The notes: generated by a model from the sequence alone, not told the origin. A DNA stretch of 64,000 nucleotides from an uncultured Clostridia bacterium (GCA_947589185.1 CANQCK010000006.1:1-64000); one strand, 5' to 3'. Positions 53,125-62,041 are shown, counted from the stretch's first letter. Made by a program: numbers and translations.

Positions 53125-53260
53125 TTTTTTTCATATTACAGGATAAATTAATATGCACAAATCTATATTAAGAATTTACTAAATATTTATTTTTCTGTAA
53201 ATATCATAATTTATAACATTACGCATATATTTATTAAAAATGTATAAGAAGGGTTAAGAT

Positions 53261-53896
53261 ATGGAAAATAGCAATTATCCTTTTGTCAACACACCGCTGC
53301 CTTACGATTATGACGCTCTTGAACCGTTCATTGATGAAAAAACAATGTATTTGCATCACGACAAACATCTTCAGACATATATTGATAACCTCAATGCCGT
53401 CTTAGAGAAACATCCTGAACTTCAAAAGCTATCTCTTGAACAACTGATAAAAATCTCAGTCAGACTTCCTAAGCCACTGCAAACCACTGTAAGGAACAAT
53501 GCAGGAGGAGTATACAATCATCGATTCTTTTTTGAGGGGCTTACCAATCCTGCCCAAAAAGAACCGCACGGCAGGCTTGCTCAGGCGATAAATCAATGTT
53601 TTAGCGACTTCGACCGATTTGAATCTGAATTCAAAAAAGCTGCACTGTCAGTTTTCGGCTCCGGATATGCGTGGCTTGTTTACAGTCGGCATAGGCTTAG
53701 AACTGTTACAACACCTAATCAGAACACCCCTATCGAACAAGGGTTATGCCCCATTCTCAATATCGACGTATGGGAACACGCCTACTATTTAAAGCATTAT
53801 AACCTTCGTGCTGAATATATTGATGATTGGTTCAATATAATCAACTGGGACAAAGCAGAGCAAAATCTCATCAACTGTATAAAAAACAGAAATTGA
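53261..53896 (+). CDS. Superoxide dismutase (Fe/Mn type)
   Basis: 211 aa. It dismutates superoxide. Metal ligands: His in YLHHDKHLQTYIDNL, His in GGVYNHRFFFEGL, and Asp/His in LNIDVWEHAYYLKHYNLR. The FGSGYAWLVYS block is diagnostic, with Tyr for the usual Trp. Sequence does not decide Fe versus Mn. The C-terminal NWDKAEQNLINCI is standard. The SD is AGAAGGG. A sod gene suggests exposure to some oxygen, as in many gut anaerobes. Confidence 0.95.
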   Translation: MENSNYPFVNTPLPYDYDALEPFIDEKTMYLHHDKHLQTYIDNLNAVLEKHPELQKLSLEQLIKISVRLPKPLQTTVRNNAGGVYNHRFFFEGLTNPAQKEPHGRLAQAINQCFSDFDRFESEFKKAALSVFGSGYAWLVYSRHRLRTVTTPNQNTPIEQGLCPILNIDVWEHAYYLKHYNLRAEYIDDWFNIINWDKAEQNLINCIKNRN

Positions 53897-53956
53897 TTAA
53901 CTTGAACATTTATATCAACAGGCTGTTATTATATGCTGTTTATTATTAACATAATA

Positions 53957-53990
53957 AAGACCACCGCTAAGCGGTGGTCTTATTTTTGTG
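53957..53990. terminator. Bidirectional terminator after sod
   Basis: AAGACCACCGCT (53957-53968) and AGCGGTGGTCTT (53970-53981), near-perfect arms followed by ATTTTTG. It ends sod and also the minus-strand Thr-rich gene. Confidence 0.9.
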
Positions 53991-54006
53991 TAAACTAATA
54001 ACTGTT

Positions 54007-56286
54007 TTACTTGCTTTCTACAACAGATACATATTTAGCTTCATATACCTTAATAGGTACTTTTTCTTCCCCAATTTCTTCTATAGAAACTTTCCAACCA
54101 ACAAATACGTAACCGGCTCTAGCTTTAGGTGCTTCTTTTGTTATTGTATCCTTTTCTGCTCTTCTGCTTACCATAACGCTGGAGTTACCACCGTCAAAGC
54201 CTTCACACTTAGCTGTATCGCATTTAAACTCTGCAAACCAAATTGTGCCAACTTCTCCAAACTTCTCAACAACTTTTTCTGTTTCTTCAAAGCCTCTCCA
54301 AGTAACTTCAATTGGATTTTGAGTAATTAAACCTTCTTCTGTCGTCGCAATCGTAACGTTTCTAGTTGTCCTGCAAGCTTCACAAACTTGAGTACCAGTA
54401 CCTGTATCCTTGCTAGTCGGCATCTTTGTTACATTAACTTCGCCCCAAGTATGTCCGCCGTTATTGATTTTTGTTATACTTGTTCTTGCATTACAGCCTT
54501 GTCTTGTACAATGTCTCGACTTCTCACCCGGAGTTGTACATGTAGCTTCTACATCAACTGTATATTCATACTCATAACTATGACCTAATTTTGATGTATA
54601 TTCTTTCTGTATATCTCCGCAGTTAGTACATTTTTTAGTTATAACACCATTTTCTGTACAAGTAGCAGCCGTTTGAGACTCAAAAACATAATTATGTCCG
54701 GTTGTAGGTGCAGGGATCGTTGTTACATCTATTCTCTCTGTACAACCTGCATTCATACAATGCTTTGACTTTGTTCCTGCCTTAGTGCAAGTAGCTGCAA
54801 CGTCAACTGTATACTTATCTGAATATCTGTGACCCAATGCTAAATCTGTATAATGGAAGAATACCTGACCGCATACAGTACAATGGAAATACTCTTTTCC
54901 TCTTTCTGTACAAGTTGCTTTTATCTCTCCGTCACTTACGAGTTTGTGTGCAAGCGCTTCGATCTGTCTTGTTTCCTTGACGCCGCAATATGTACAAACT
55001 CTCTCTTCAAGTCCGAAAATCTGACAGGATGTTGCTCTTTTAACATACCAATTGCCAAATGTATGAGTCGTATGCTTAGGCGGTTGTGTTGTAGTCGTAG
55101 TAGTTGTTGTGGTTGTTCTTGGTGTAGTTGTAGTCGTTGTAGTCGTTCTAGGCTTAGTAGTTGTTGTAGTTGTTTTTGGTTTGGTAGTTGTTGTTGTAGT
55201 CGTAGTCGTCGGTCTTGTAGTTGCCCTTGTCGTAGTTGTAGTTGTCTGCTTAGTAGTAGTCGTTGTCGTAGTTGTTTGCTTTTTGGTAGTGGTAGTAGTT
55301 GTTGTCGTTGTTGGTTTAGTTGTTGTAGTAGTCGTTGTGGTTGTTGTGGTTTGAGGTGTAGTAGTTGTCGTAGTAGTAGGAGTTGTAGTCGTCTGAGTAG
55401 TAATTGTCTGCTTTGTAGTAGTCGTTGTTGTAACCGACGGCTCAGCAGTAGTTGTTGTAGTTGTCAACGGGGTTGTAGCCGACGATGTTGTTGCAGTCGA
55501 TATAGTAGTCGACGGTGTTGTATTTGTAGTCGTCGTAACCGAAGGCGTTGTATTTGTAGTTGTCGTTGACGACGGTGTTGCAGTTGTCGTTGTTACTGAT
55601 GATGTTGCAAACGTTGTTACAACTGCCGGTTTTTCAACTGCTGATTTTGCAACTGCCGGTTTAGCAGATGCCGCTAAAACATTCATAGATGCTGCAGCTA
55701 CCTGTGTCTGCTTTACACTCGGTACAGAAGTTACATTTAACGCATCGCCGCCCGAAGCCAGGATCTCAACTGTGGAAGCCTGACCTTTACTGCTTAACAA
55801 ATTGCTGTAAACTTTGCCCGAACTGCTCGGAACTTCAATAACAGCTTTTTTACTGATTCCCTTTAAAGCATTTTTACCAACGCTTTTAAGCTGCTTTGAA
55901 GAAATCGTAATTTTGCTTAATTTGGTGCAGTTTGCAAATGCACCATTTCCGATAGTTGTCAAAACAGTGTTAGTCTTAACTCTTTTTAACTTTTTGTACT
56001 TCTTAAACGCATTGTTTCCAATGCCGGTTACAGTCAGCTTATATCCCTTAACCTTTATTGTTTTAGGAATCTTCACAAACTTAACCTTTTTTGTCTTAGC
56101 ACCTACAAGATTTGCTGTTCCTTTTTTGCCGTTAATAGAAACAACCTTATAACGATAATTGCCGCTGACAATTGTTTTCCCTGCAATCTCTGATTTTGAT
56201 GACGCAGCTTGTGCAGAAATTGTCATCGTACTGATTACCATTGCAAATGCCATAACCAAACTAATAGTTCTTTTTGTTGATTTCAT
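54007..56286 (-). CDS. Secreted Thr-rich repeat protein with Cys-paired modules
   Basis: 759 aa. A signal peptide covers residues 1-27. A BspA-like LRR part (about 60-165) has NNAFKKYKKLKRVKTNTVLTTIGNGAFANCTKL. Next is a Ser/Ala-rich piece, then a Thr/Pro/Lys/Arg-rich stalk of about 170 residues (residues about 222-400). Four modules of the form ATCTxxGxxxxxCxxCG with HxY/W ends follow (about 405-655), then a C-terminal beta domain. The Thr stalk is likely O-glycosylated, and the Cys pairs may form disulfides or bind metal. There is no sortase motif. It is controlled by the c-di-GMP riboswitch upstream. Role: a regulated surface adhesin or matrix protein, by inference. Confidence 0.88.
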   Translation of the reverse strand: MKSTKRTISLVMAFAMVISTMTISAQAASSKSEIAGKTIVSGNYRYKVVSINGKKGTANLVGAKTKKVKFVKIPKTIKVKGYKLTVTGIGNNAFKKYKKLKRVKTNTVLTTIGNGAFANCTKLSKITISSKQLKSVGKNALKGISKKAVIEVPSSSGKVYSNLLSSKGQASTVEILASGGDALNVTSVPSVKQTQVAAASMNVLAASAKPAVAKSAVEKPAVVTTFATSSVTTTTATPSSTTTTNTTPSVTTTTNTTPSTTISTATTSSATTPLTTTTTTAEPSVTTTTTTKQTITTQTTTTPTTTTTTTPQTTTTTTTTTTTKPTTTTTTTTTKKQTTTTTTTTKQTTTTTTRATTRPTTTTTTTTTKPKTTTTTTKPRTTTTTTTTPRTTTTTTTTTTQPPKHTTHTFGNWYVKRATSCQIFGLEERVCTYCGVKETRQIEALAHKLVSDGEIKATCTERGKEYFHCTVCGQVFFHYTDLALGHRYSDKYTVDVAATCTKAGTKSKHCMNAGCTERIDVTTIPAPTTGHNYVFESQTAATCTENGVITKKCTNCGDIQKEYTSKLGHSYEYEYTVDVEATCTTPGEKSRHCTRQGCNARTSITKINNGGHTWGEVNVTKMPTSKDTGTGTQVCEACRTTRNVTIATTEEGLITQNPIEVTWRGFEETEKVVEKFGEVGTIWFAEFKCDTAKCEGFDGGNSSVMVSRRAEKDTITKEAPKARAGYVFVGWKVSIEEIGEEKVPIKVYEAKYVSVVESK

Positions 56287-56333
56287 AGTGTAGCACCTCT
56301 CTTTTTATTTTGAAATAAGTCAATATTCATAAT

Positions 56334-56372
56334 AAACAAAAAATTGCCTTATTTCAATTGAAATCGGCAATT
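56334..56372 (-). terminator. Expression-platform terminator of the c-di-GMP riboswitch
   Basis: AATTGCC (plus 56342-56348) and GGCAATT (plus 56366-56372) form the stem; TTTTTTG follows on the minus strand. It lies between riboswitch and start codon, so it regulates instead of ending a gene. Confidence 0.8.
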
Positions 56373-56392
56373 ATATTATCATAAACATAAAT

Positions 56393-56457
56393 GCAACTGG
56401 CTGCCATTTTAAAGGCCCTATAGCTTTGCGTCACAGCCTTTCAACTGCTTTGCCGAT
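56393..56457 (-). ncRNA. c-di-GMP-I (GEMM) riboswitch
   Basis: On the minus strand the sequence matches the GEMM-I aptamer. It has GGCAAAGC, a GAAA tetraloop stem (CAGTTGAAAGGCTG), the core GACGCAAAGCTATAGGGCC, and the second stem with tetraloop-receptor segment ATGGCAGCCAGTTGC. The terminal helix pairs GCAA (56453-56450) with TTGC (56396-56393). It binds cyclic di-GMP in the known family. It sits in the leader of the Thr-rich surface protein gene. Confidence 0.92.
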
Positions 56458-56479
56458 CCATATTCCTTTGTACATTCAT

Positions 56480-56508
56480 ATTATATTCTATTTTAAATAA
56501 AATGTCAA
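56480..56508 (-). promoter_or_regulatory. Promoter of the riboswitch-controlled gene
   Basis: On the minus strand a perfect TTGACA (56508-56503) and TATAAT (56485-56480) with a 17-bp spacer; transcription would start about 16 nt before the aptamer. Confidence 0.8.
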
Positions 56509-56620
56509 CCCCTTTTTTGAAATTTTTTTAAAAAATTTTTTCAGCCCATTGGAATTTGAAAAGTTACCGGATAAACTGTAAGCTAAGCAGTCATTTTGCA
56601 AATCACATTGGGTTTGAAAT

Positions 56621-56658
56621 ATAAAAAATGACCGTCTGTACTGAAAACCCAGACGATC
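56621..56658 (-). terminator. Terminator of the MMPL operon
   Basis: GACCGTCTG (plus 56630-56638) and CAGACGATC (plus 56650-56658), one G-T pair, followed on the minus strand by ATTTTTTAT. The rest of 56510-56735 holds no gene that I can support. Confidence 0.75.
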
Positions 56659-56737
56659 AAATTTTACTCCGCAGTAGAAAAAGAGTATGATGATCAACAT
56701 TAAATCTCTATATACTTAAAACGTCAAATTAAAAATC

Positions 56738-58705
56738 TTAATAAAGTCCGAATAATCTAAGCAGTTTTTGCCAGAAGGTAAGTTTTCCTTCGGTTTTATC
56801 TTTTTGTGGCTTCTTTTCTTTAACTTCAATTTTATCTGTTTTTATCACAAACTGCACAGAAGTTACGTCTGTATTTTTTTCAGATACAAACGAACAGGTT
56901 TCGCTGCCAGAACCGCTGATTGATGCTACCATATCGTCAATCTTATTATTGATTTTCTCGTCCATTCCAAAGGTTTCGCTTTTAATTTTATCTGTACCTT
57001 CGTAAAGATCTTTCGCTCCGTCAGACAGCTCTGAAATACCATTGTATAGGCTGGCAATTCCTCCGTCAAAAGCCTCTGTTCCCTCAACTAATGAATCGCT
57101 TCCTTCAGCAAGGTCTGACGCTCCGCCTTTTATTTTTGAATATCCCTCTACAATTTTTTTAACTCCGTCAGTATATGATTTAATTCCGCCGTCCAACGTT
57201 TGGTATTGGTTTACAAGAGTATCAATTCCATCTGACAGCTTTGATATGTTTACAAGCATTTGACTTAGTTTGTTTGCCAATGTATTTATGGATTTATCAA
57301 ATTCAGCATAATTTTTTTCTAACTGTTCTAATCCGGCATAAAGCTCAGAAACTCCGCCGGATAAACCGTTGAGATATTGTTCAGTGCCTGAAATCACACC
57401 GTTACTTCCTGTCAGCAAAGTTACAATTTCAGAAAGCTGAGAAATCTGTGCCTGCAATTCTTCTTCCTGTTCTTTATATGCTTCGTTCCCTTGAATTTTT
57501 TTCAGCGTTTCTTTTAACTGCGAAATCTGCTCGGTAAGGCTTTTAATTGCCTGTGAGTTTCCTAAAGAAAGTTTGTCTATATCAAGTCCATTTGCAGACA
57601 TTGTAGCCTTGTATTGTGCATATCCAAGATTGCTTTTCAGTTTAGACGCACCGTTTTTCAAATTCTTAACAGCAGTTTTAATTTTTGCGGAAGCAGACGT
57701 AAGCTCTTTTAGTTCTTCTGCATCAGCAGAAACCGAATCAAGAGAAGTCTGGATTTTCTTCAACGCATTTTTAACCTGAGAAGAACCGCTTGTGAGGGTT
57801 TCCGACTGTGAATCAAGTTCATCAAGTCCGCTTTGAAGTGCCTGTATACCCGATGACAGTTTATCAACTCCATCGTCAAGACTTTTAGTTCCGCTGTTTA
57901 GATTAGATGAATTGCTTTTTAAAGTATTTCCTCCGTCTTTCAACACATCCGAACCATTGTAAACTTGTTTTGCTCCGTCGTCGATCTTGTCAATTCCGTC
58001 GCTGAGGTCGTTTACCTTATCAGTAATTTCACTGCTGTCAACATCTAAATCAAGATTCATTTTTATTCCGTTAATTGAAACCGCAGACATTTCATAATTT
58101 TTGACCTTTGCGGTTATCTTCGTATCTATTCCCTTATTCGGGAGAATCGTGTATGTAAGCTGTTTGTTACTTCCAACATTTGCAATTGTTGCGTCATCAG
58201 CGGCAATTTCCGAACACAGCTTAGTGTCAAGAGTAAATGTTGCCTGCAAAGCATAGCTTTCATAAAAATCTGTTTTGCAGTTTTTGTTTTTCTCGATCGA
58301 AAATCTAATTTCCAGCTTTCCGCTTTTCCCTGCTATTTCATCAGCGGTCATTTCAACCCCGTTAAGAAAATACTTAATTGAAATTATCCAAGGAATTTCA
58401 GCATCTGTCAAAGTTCCCTGCATAAAAGCTTTATCGGAATTCGTAGAAAATGTTATTTTATCTCCGTCAAATTTTATTTTATCACTTGTATTTAGCATTT
58501 TTACACTTTCATATTCACCGTAGTCGGTAATATCTCCGCCGTTAAAAATGTTAACTGCATAAACCCCGTTGACCAAACCGTTAGCGTTTGTCATAATATA
58601 AATCACTTCTTCTTTTTCAGAAGCTTCCGCAGACGCCGGTAAGGCAATAGACATAAAGATCAACGCTGACAGTACCACAGAAATAATTTTATTAAAAAGC
58701 CGCAT
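56738..58705 (-). CDS. YhgE/Pip-like secreted protein with LxxG heptad repeats
   Basis: 655 aa. The signal peptide ends near PASAEASE. After a beta domain come many heptad-like repeats of the form LxxGxxxLxxG (SDGIDKIDDGAKQVYNG to SGIQALQSG and later SDLAEGSDSLVEGTEAFDGGIASLYNG). This is the X-X-X-Leu-X-X-Gly motif of proteins paired with MMPL/YhgE exporters. A Gln/Glu coiled coil lies at about 380-430. There is only a short hydrophobic C-terminal piece (FWQKLLRLFGLY), so it is not the membrane YhgE itself. It starts 13 bp after the MMPL gene and is probably its periplasm-side partner. Start ATG 58705; GAGG is 8 nt before. Confidence 0.85.
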   Translation of the reverse strand: MRLFNKIISVVLSALIFMSIALPASAEASEKEEVIYIMTNANGLVNGVYAVNIFNGGDITDYGEYESVKMLNTSDKIKFDGDKITFSTNSDKAFMQGTLTDAEIPWIISIKYFLNGVEMTADEIAGKSGKLEIRFSIEKNKNCKTDFYESYALQATFTLDTKLCSEIAADDATIANVGSNKQLTYTILPNKGIDTKITAKVKNYEMSAVSINGIKMNLDLDVDSSEITDKVNDLSDGIDKIDDGAKQVYNGSDVLKDGGNTLKSNSSNLNSGTKSLDDGVDKLSSGIQALQSGLDELDSQSETLTSGSSQVKNALKKIQTSLDSVSADAEELKELTSASAKIKTAVKNLKNGASKLKSNLGYAQYKATMSANGLDIDKLSLGNSQAIKSLTEQISQLKETLKKIQGNEAYKEQEEELQAQISQLSEIVTLLTGSNGVISGTEQYLNGLSGGVSELYAGLEQLEKNYAEFDKSINTLANKLSQMLVNISKLSDGIDTLVNQYQTLDGGIKSYTDGVKKIVEGYSKIKGGASDLAEGSDSLVEGTEAFDGGIASLYNGISELSDGAKDLYEGTDKIKSETFGMDEKINNKIDDMVASISGSGSETCSFVSEKNTDVTSVQFVIKTDKIEVKEKKPQKDKTEGKLTFWQKLLRLFGLY

Positions 58706-58718
58706 CACATTCACCTCA

Positions 58719-60776
58719 TTAATTAGTATAAAATTTAATATTCTTAGTTGTTTTTCTAATAAGCCCGTCTAAAAGGAAAAGCAGTCCGGGCAGAACAAAC
58801 ATTACTATCGCCAATGAGAACAGCGTTCCCCTTCCGATAAAAAATCCAAGCTGAGCGAGAAGTCCGTGAGTCGAAAAGTGCCCAAGAAGAAAACCTACAA
58901 CTGTAAGTGCACTTCCCGATGTCAGAACTGAAACAGTACATGAAGAAATCACGTTTACCACAGCTTGTTTTTTCGGCATTCTTTGACGAAACTCCATATA
59001 CCTGTCTGTAAAAAGGATTGCATAGTCTACCGTTGCTCCAAGCTGAATAGAGCTGATTATCAAATAGGCAATATAGAAAATTGTACTTCCGTTGAAATAA
59101 GGAATTGATAAATTCAGCCATATAGCTGTTTCAATACCTGTTACAAGAATTATCGGCAAAGTAATTGACTTCATTGTTATCAGAAGAACTATGAAAACCG
59201 CCGCTATTGCAATAAGATTTACTTTCATCATATCGCTTGTAACTGTATTCATCAAATCATATGTGCTTACGCCGTTTCCTGCCAGATAGTATTCGCCTTT
59301 GTAAAAGCTCTCAGCAGTATTCCTTATTTTCTCCACAAGTTCAAACGTATCTTCGCCCTCGTAATCGGTATCAAGATTTATGACCATACGGCTGAAATTA
59401 TCTGAAACAAGCATCGACAGCGTATCATCATCAATATATTCTTCAGGAATTTCCTCGCCTACCGTATCAACATACGAGATAATATCTGTCACCTGCGGAA
59501 GCTTTTTAAGCTCATCCGAAAGCTCCTTTATCTTTGCATTATCGCCGTTTGGTACCATAAGTACATATGTATCGCTTTTTCCGAAAACCTGCTCAATCAA
59601 TGCGGTATCCGAACCAAGTTTAGTTTTCTCGTTAAAAATATGTGCAGAACCGTAATAGTAATCATTTGAGTTAGACGCCAAAAAAGAAGGAACAATTACC
59701 ACTGCAAATACGCAGACAAAAGGTATCATAACCTTACTTACAAATCTGCCAAACCTTTCAAACTTAGGTACAAAGGGTCGATGACGTGTTTTGTCGATAA
59801 TTCTGTATACCAGCAGAATAAAGTTCGGCATAAACACAAAAACGCTTATCAGACTTATAGCCACACCCTTTGCAAGAACAAGTCCCAAGTCAGGACCGAT
59901 TCTGAACCTCATTAGGCAAAGAGCGGCAAAGCCTATAACAGTAGTAAGTCCGCTTGAAAGTATTGAGCTTGTGGATTTGCAAAGCGCATCGACCATAGCG
60001 TCTCTTGGATTTGGGAAATCCTTTCTGCTTTCTTCAAATCGATGAAGTAAAAAGACATAGTAATCAAGCGATACAGCAAGCTGCAAAATCGCTCCAGCTG
60101 CGTTTGAAACAAATGAGATTTCGCCAAATATAACATTGCTGCCCATATTTATTAAAATTGCAATTCCCAGACCTATAAGAATAATAATCGGCTCAGCCCA
60201 CGAAAGAGTATTGAGAATCAAAACTGCAAGTACAAAAATAACCGCAATTATTGCAATCTTGTATATTTCACTGACCGTGTTCTCTGTAGCCACCGCAGTA
60301 GATACTGCCGAACCCTCCATAGCATTGTCATTACCGATAATCTCTCTGATTTTTGAAACTGCGTCAAGAATATGCTCTTCCTCTATTGTCACAGAAAATA
60401 AAGCGGTATTATCCTTATAATAGGTTTCAACTACGTCGTAATCCATAACTTCAAGCGGCTGATTAATATCAACGCTGTCATCTAGCCATGTCACATCTGA
60501 AACACCGTCTATATCTGCAATTTTATCTTTATATTCCAATGCTTTAGCTACAGTTACATCTTTAATCATAACTCTGGCATTGGGAATCCCACCGTCAAAT
60601 TCCCTGTTCATTACATCTATTGAAACTGTAGATTTACTGTCTTCCGGGAGGTAGTCGTTTATATCATAGTTGACTTCGACAAATCCTCTTATCAGTACTC
60701 CGAAAACTGCAAACAATATAAAAATAATTATTACCGACTTCGGTTTTGCGGTTATTACCTCATACAACTTTTTCAA
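58719..60776 (-). CDS. MMPL/RND-family transporter, TTG start
   Basis: 685 aa with two repeats of one transmembrane helix, an outside domain and five helices. The first block has ILNTLSWAEPIIILIGLGIAILINMGSNVIFG; the DYYVFLLHRFEE segment is the MMPL core. The second has IIAAVFIVLLITMKSITLPIILV and QLGATVDYAILFTDRYMEFR. It is a proton-driven exporter of lipids, glycolipids or peptides; the cargo is unknown. It begins at TTG 60776, overlapping the stop of the small upstream gene (TTGA). A divergent TetR gene probably controls it. Confidence 0.93.
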   Translation of the reverse strand: MKKLYEVITAKPKSVIIIFILFAVFGVLIRGFVEVNYDINDYLPEDSKSTVSIDVMNREFDGGIPNARVMIKDVTVAKALEYKDKIADIDGVSDVTWLDDSVDINQPLEVMDYDVVETYYKDNTALFSVTIEEEHILDAVSKIREIIGNDNAMEGSAVSTAVATENTVSEIYKIAIIAVIFVLAVLILNTLSWAEPIIILIGLGIAILINMGSNVIFGEISFVSNAAGAILQLAVSLDYYVFLLHRFEESRKDFPNPRDAMVDALCKSTSSILSSGLTTVIGFAALCLMRFRIGPDLGLVLAKGVAISLISVFVFMPNFILLVYRIIDKTRHRPFVPKFERFGRFVSKVMIPFVCVFAVVIVPSFLASNSNDYYYGSAHIFNEKTKLGSDTALIEQVFGKSDTYVLMVPNGDNAKIKELSDELKKLPQVTDIISYVDTVGEEIPEEYIDDDTLSMLVSDNFSRMVINLDTDYEGEDTFELVEKIRNTAESFYKGEYYLAGNGVSTYDLMNTVTSDMMKVNLIAIAAVFIVLLITMKSITLPIILVTGIETAIWLNLSIPYFNGSTIFYIAYLIISSIQLGATVDYAILFTDRYMEFRQRMPKKQAVVNVISSCTVSVLTSGSALTVVGFLLGHFSTHGLLAQLGFFIGRGTLFSLAIVMFVLPGLLFLLDGLIRKTTKNIKFYTN

Positions 60777-61096
60777 ATATTATCGCCTGCCTTCATAACA
60801 GATGTACCGCTGACAATCAAATTTCGTCCTTCAGCATTAAGTGTAAAGGTAATCGAACTATCGTCCAGATACCCCTCTCCTTTACAGTTTATATTATTCG
60901 TAAGAGTTTTTAAGTGTCCGTGAATTTTAAACTTTCCATAGGAATTAATAGTTCCGCTGAAATAATTTTCATTTTTCATAACTATTATGACGCACTCTAA
61001 AGTATCGTCTGTAATTTTTGCAGACAAAGTTCCAATTTTATTCCCGATGTTAGTATTCAAAACTATATTGTATTTAAGATGTTTTCTCACATTCAT
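60773..61096 (-). CDS. Small beta-rich protein of unknown function in the MMPL operon
   Basis: 107 aa, not recognised. It has no signal peptide. The pattern of alternating hydrophobic and polar residues (YNIVLNTNIGNKIGTLSAKI, GKFKIHGHLK, SITFTLNAEGRNLIVSGTSV) suggests a beta sheet or lipocalin-like fold. The SD AGGTG is 6 nt before its ATG. It overlaps the MMPL start by 4 nt and is the first gene after the TetR-controlled region. It may be a ligand-binding or folding partner of the exporter, by inference only. Confidence 0.7.
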   Translation of the reverse strand: MNVRKHLKYNIVLNTNIGNKIGTLSAKITDDTLECVIIVMKNENYFSGTINSYGKFKIHGHLKTLTNNINCKGEGYLDDSSITFTLNAEGRNLIVSGTSVMKAGDNI

Positions 61097-61194
61097 TTAA
61101 CGCACCTGCCTTTGAAGTATAATTATAAATATTAAATATATAACTTCAATGGTTAAATTAGCTTAAATGTTGAAAAAACGGACAAAAAAGTACA

Positions 61195-61207
61195 TTTGAC
61201 GGTCAAA
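61195..61207. promoter_or_regulatory. Candidate TetR operator
   Basis: TTTGAC-G-GTCAAA is a perfect 13-bp palindrome between the divergent TetR and MMPL-operon starts. Another inverted repeat, TTGAAGT / ACTTCAA, flanks the MMPL-side promoter (about 61112-61149). Confidence 0.55.
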
Positions 61208-61223
61208 ATTAACAAATCATCCA

Positions 61224-61252
61224 TTGAAAAATTTATGGGACAAGTGTATAAT
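61224..61252 (+). promoter_or_regulatory. Promoter of the TetR gene
   Basis: TTGAAA (61224-61229) and TATAAT (61247-61252) have a 17-bp spacer, close to the operator candidate. Confidence 0.65.
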
Positions 61253-61271
61253 AAATACGGAGGGACAGAAA

Positions 61272-61907
61272 ATGAAGCATGAAATTACAACTTTTAATAC
61301 AAAGAAAACAATAGCGGCTTCACTAAAAAAGTTTATGGAGAAAAAGCCGCTTTCAAAAATAACCGTAAGTGAAATTGTTTCCGACTGTAAAATTAACCGC
61401 AAGACATTTTACTATCACTTTGAGAATATTCAGGAATTACTTAAATGGATGCTAGAACAGGAAGCAATAGAAGTAGTAAAGAACTTCGACCTGCTGCTGG
61501 ACTACGAAGACGCTATTAATTTTGTTTTGGACTATGTAGAGGAAAACAAGCATATTCTTAATTGTGCTTATGACTCTATAGGTTCAAACGAATTAAATAG
61601 ATTTTTCCAAAATGATTTCAACAGCATTGTAATGACTATAATAAATCGCTATGAGGAAATTATGGGTATTGAAATCGATAATAACTTCAGAATATTCATA
61701 TGTGATTTCTATACTGAAGCTATTGTCGGAATGATTGTAAGGCTATTAAAAAACAAGCATCCTTACGACAGACATAAATTGATTGAATATGTATCCTTGA
61801 CGATAAAATCATCATTACCTGCCGTAATAAAAGAAGCTGCTCAAAAAGCAGAAGTACCCGCCGAAGAGTATAGCGGACGCAGTACAGACTGTAATAACCC
61901 AGTATAA
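61272..61907 (+). CDS. TetR/AcrR-family regulator
   Basis: 211 aa. The N-terminal HTH is FNTKKTIAASLKKFMEKKPLSKITVSEIVSDCKINRKTFYYHFENIQELLKWM, with the TFYYHF recognition helix typical of TetR. The rest is an all-helical ligand and dimer domain, with the DhaS-like pattern FIIC-FYTEAIVGMIVRLL. The start is ATG 61272 with GGAGGG 7 nt before. The divergent layout with the MMPL exporter operon is the classic drug- or lipid-responsive setup; it likely represses both promoters. Confidence 0.92.
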   Translation: MKHEITTFNTKKTIAASLKKFMEKKPLSKITVSEIVSDCKINRKTFYYHFENIQELLKWMLEQEAIEVVKNFDLLLDYEDAINFVLDYVEENKHILNCAYDSIGSNELNRFFQNDFNSIVMTIINRYEEIMGIEIDNNFRIFICDFYTEAIVGMIVRLLKNKHPYDRHKLIEYVSLTIKSSLPAVIKEAAQKAEVPAEEYSGRSTDCNNPV

Positions 61908-61994
61908 TCTGTGAACAGATAATGTTATGTAGATATAATTTATAAATTAAAAGGAAAAAATTTATTAAATTTTTAGACAGTTTAAAAACTAAAC

Positions 61995-62029
61995 ATCGGT
62001 AGATGCTATAAAGCGTCTACCGATTTTTA
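61995..62029 (+). terminator. Terminator of the TetR gene
   Basis: ATCGGTAGA (61995-62003) and TCTACCGAT (62016-62024), with a GC/GC pair inside, followed by TTTTATA. Confidence 0.85.
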
Positions 62030-62041
62030 TATAAAATTATT

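Noticed and set aside
53974..54330. 118-codon plus-strand ORF after sod
   Set aside because: It lies over the terminator and antisense to the end of the Thr-rich gene; no SD.
54853..55569. Cys/Ser-rich plus-strand ORF (238 codons) and a poly-Val ORF at 55109-55354
   Set aside because: Both are antisense shadows of the Thr-codon stalk and Cys modules of the minus-strand gene; no SD.
55090..55620. Microsatellite able to cause phase variation in the Thr stalk
   Set aside because: Codons are a mix of all four Thr codons with Lys/Pro/Arg; units of three would not shift the frame anyway.
56488..56700. 70-codon minus-strand ORF
   Set aside because: It overlaps the promoter and T-rich region of the riboswitch gene and the MMPL terminator; no SD and no domain.
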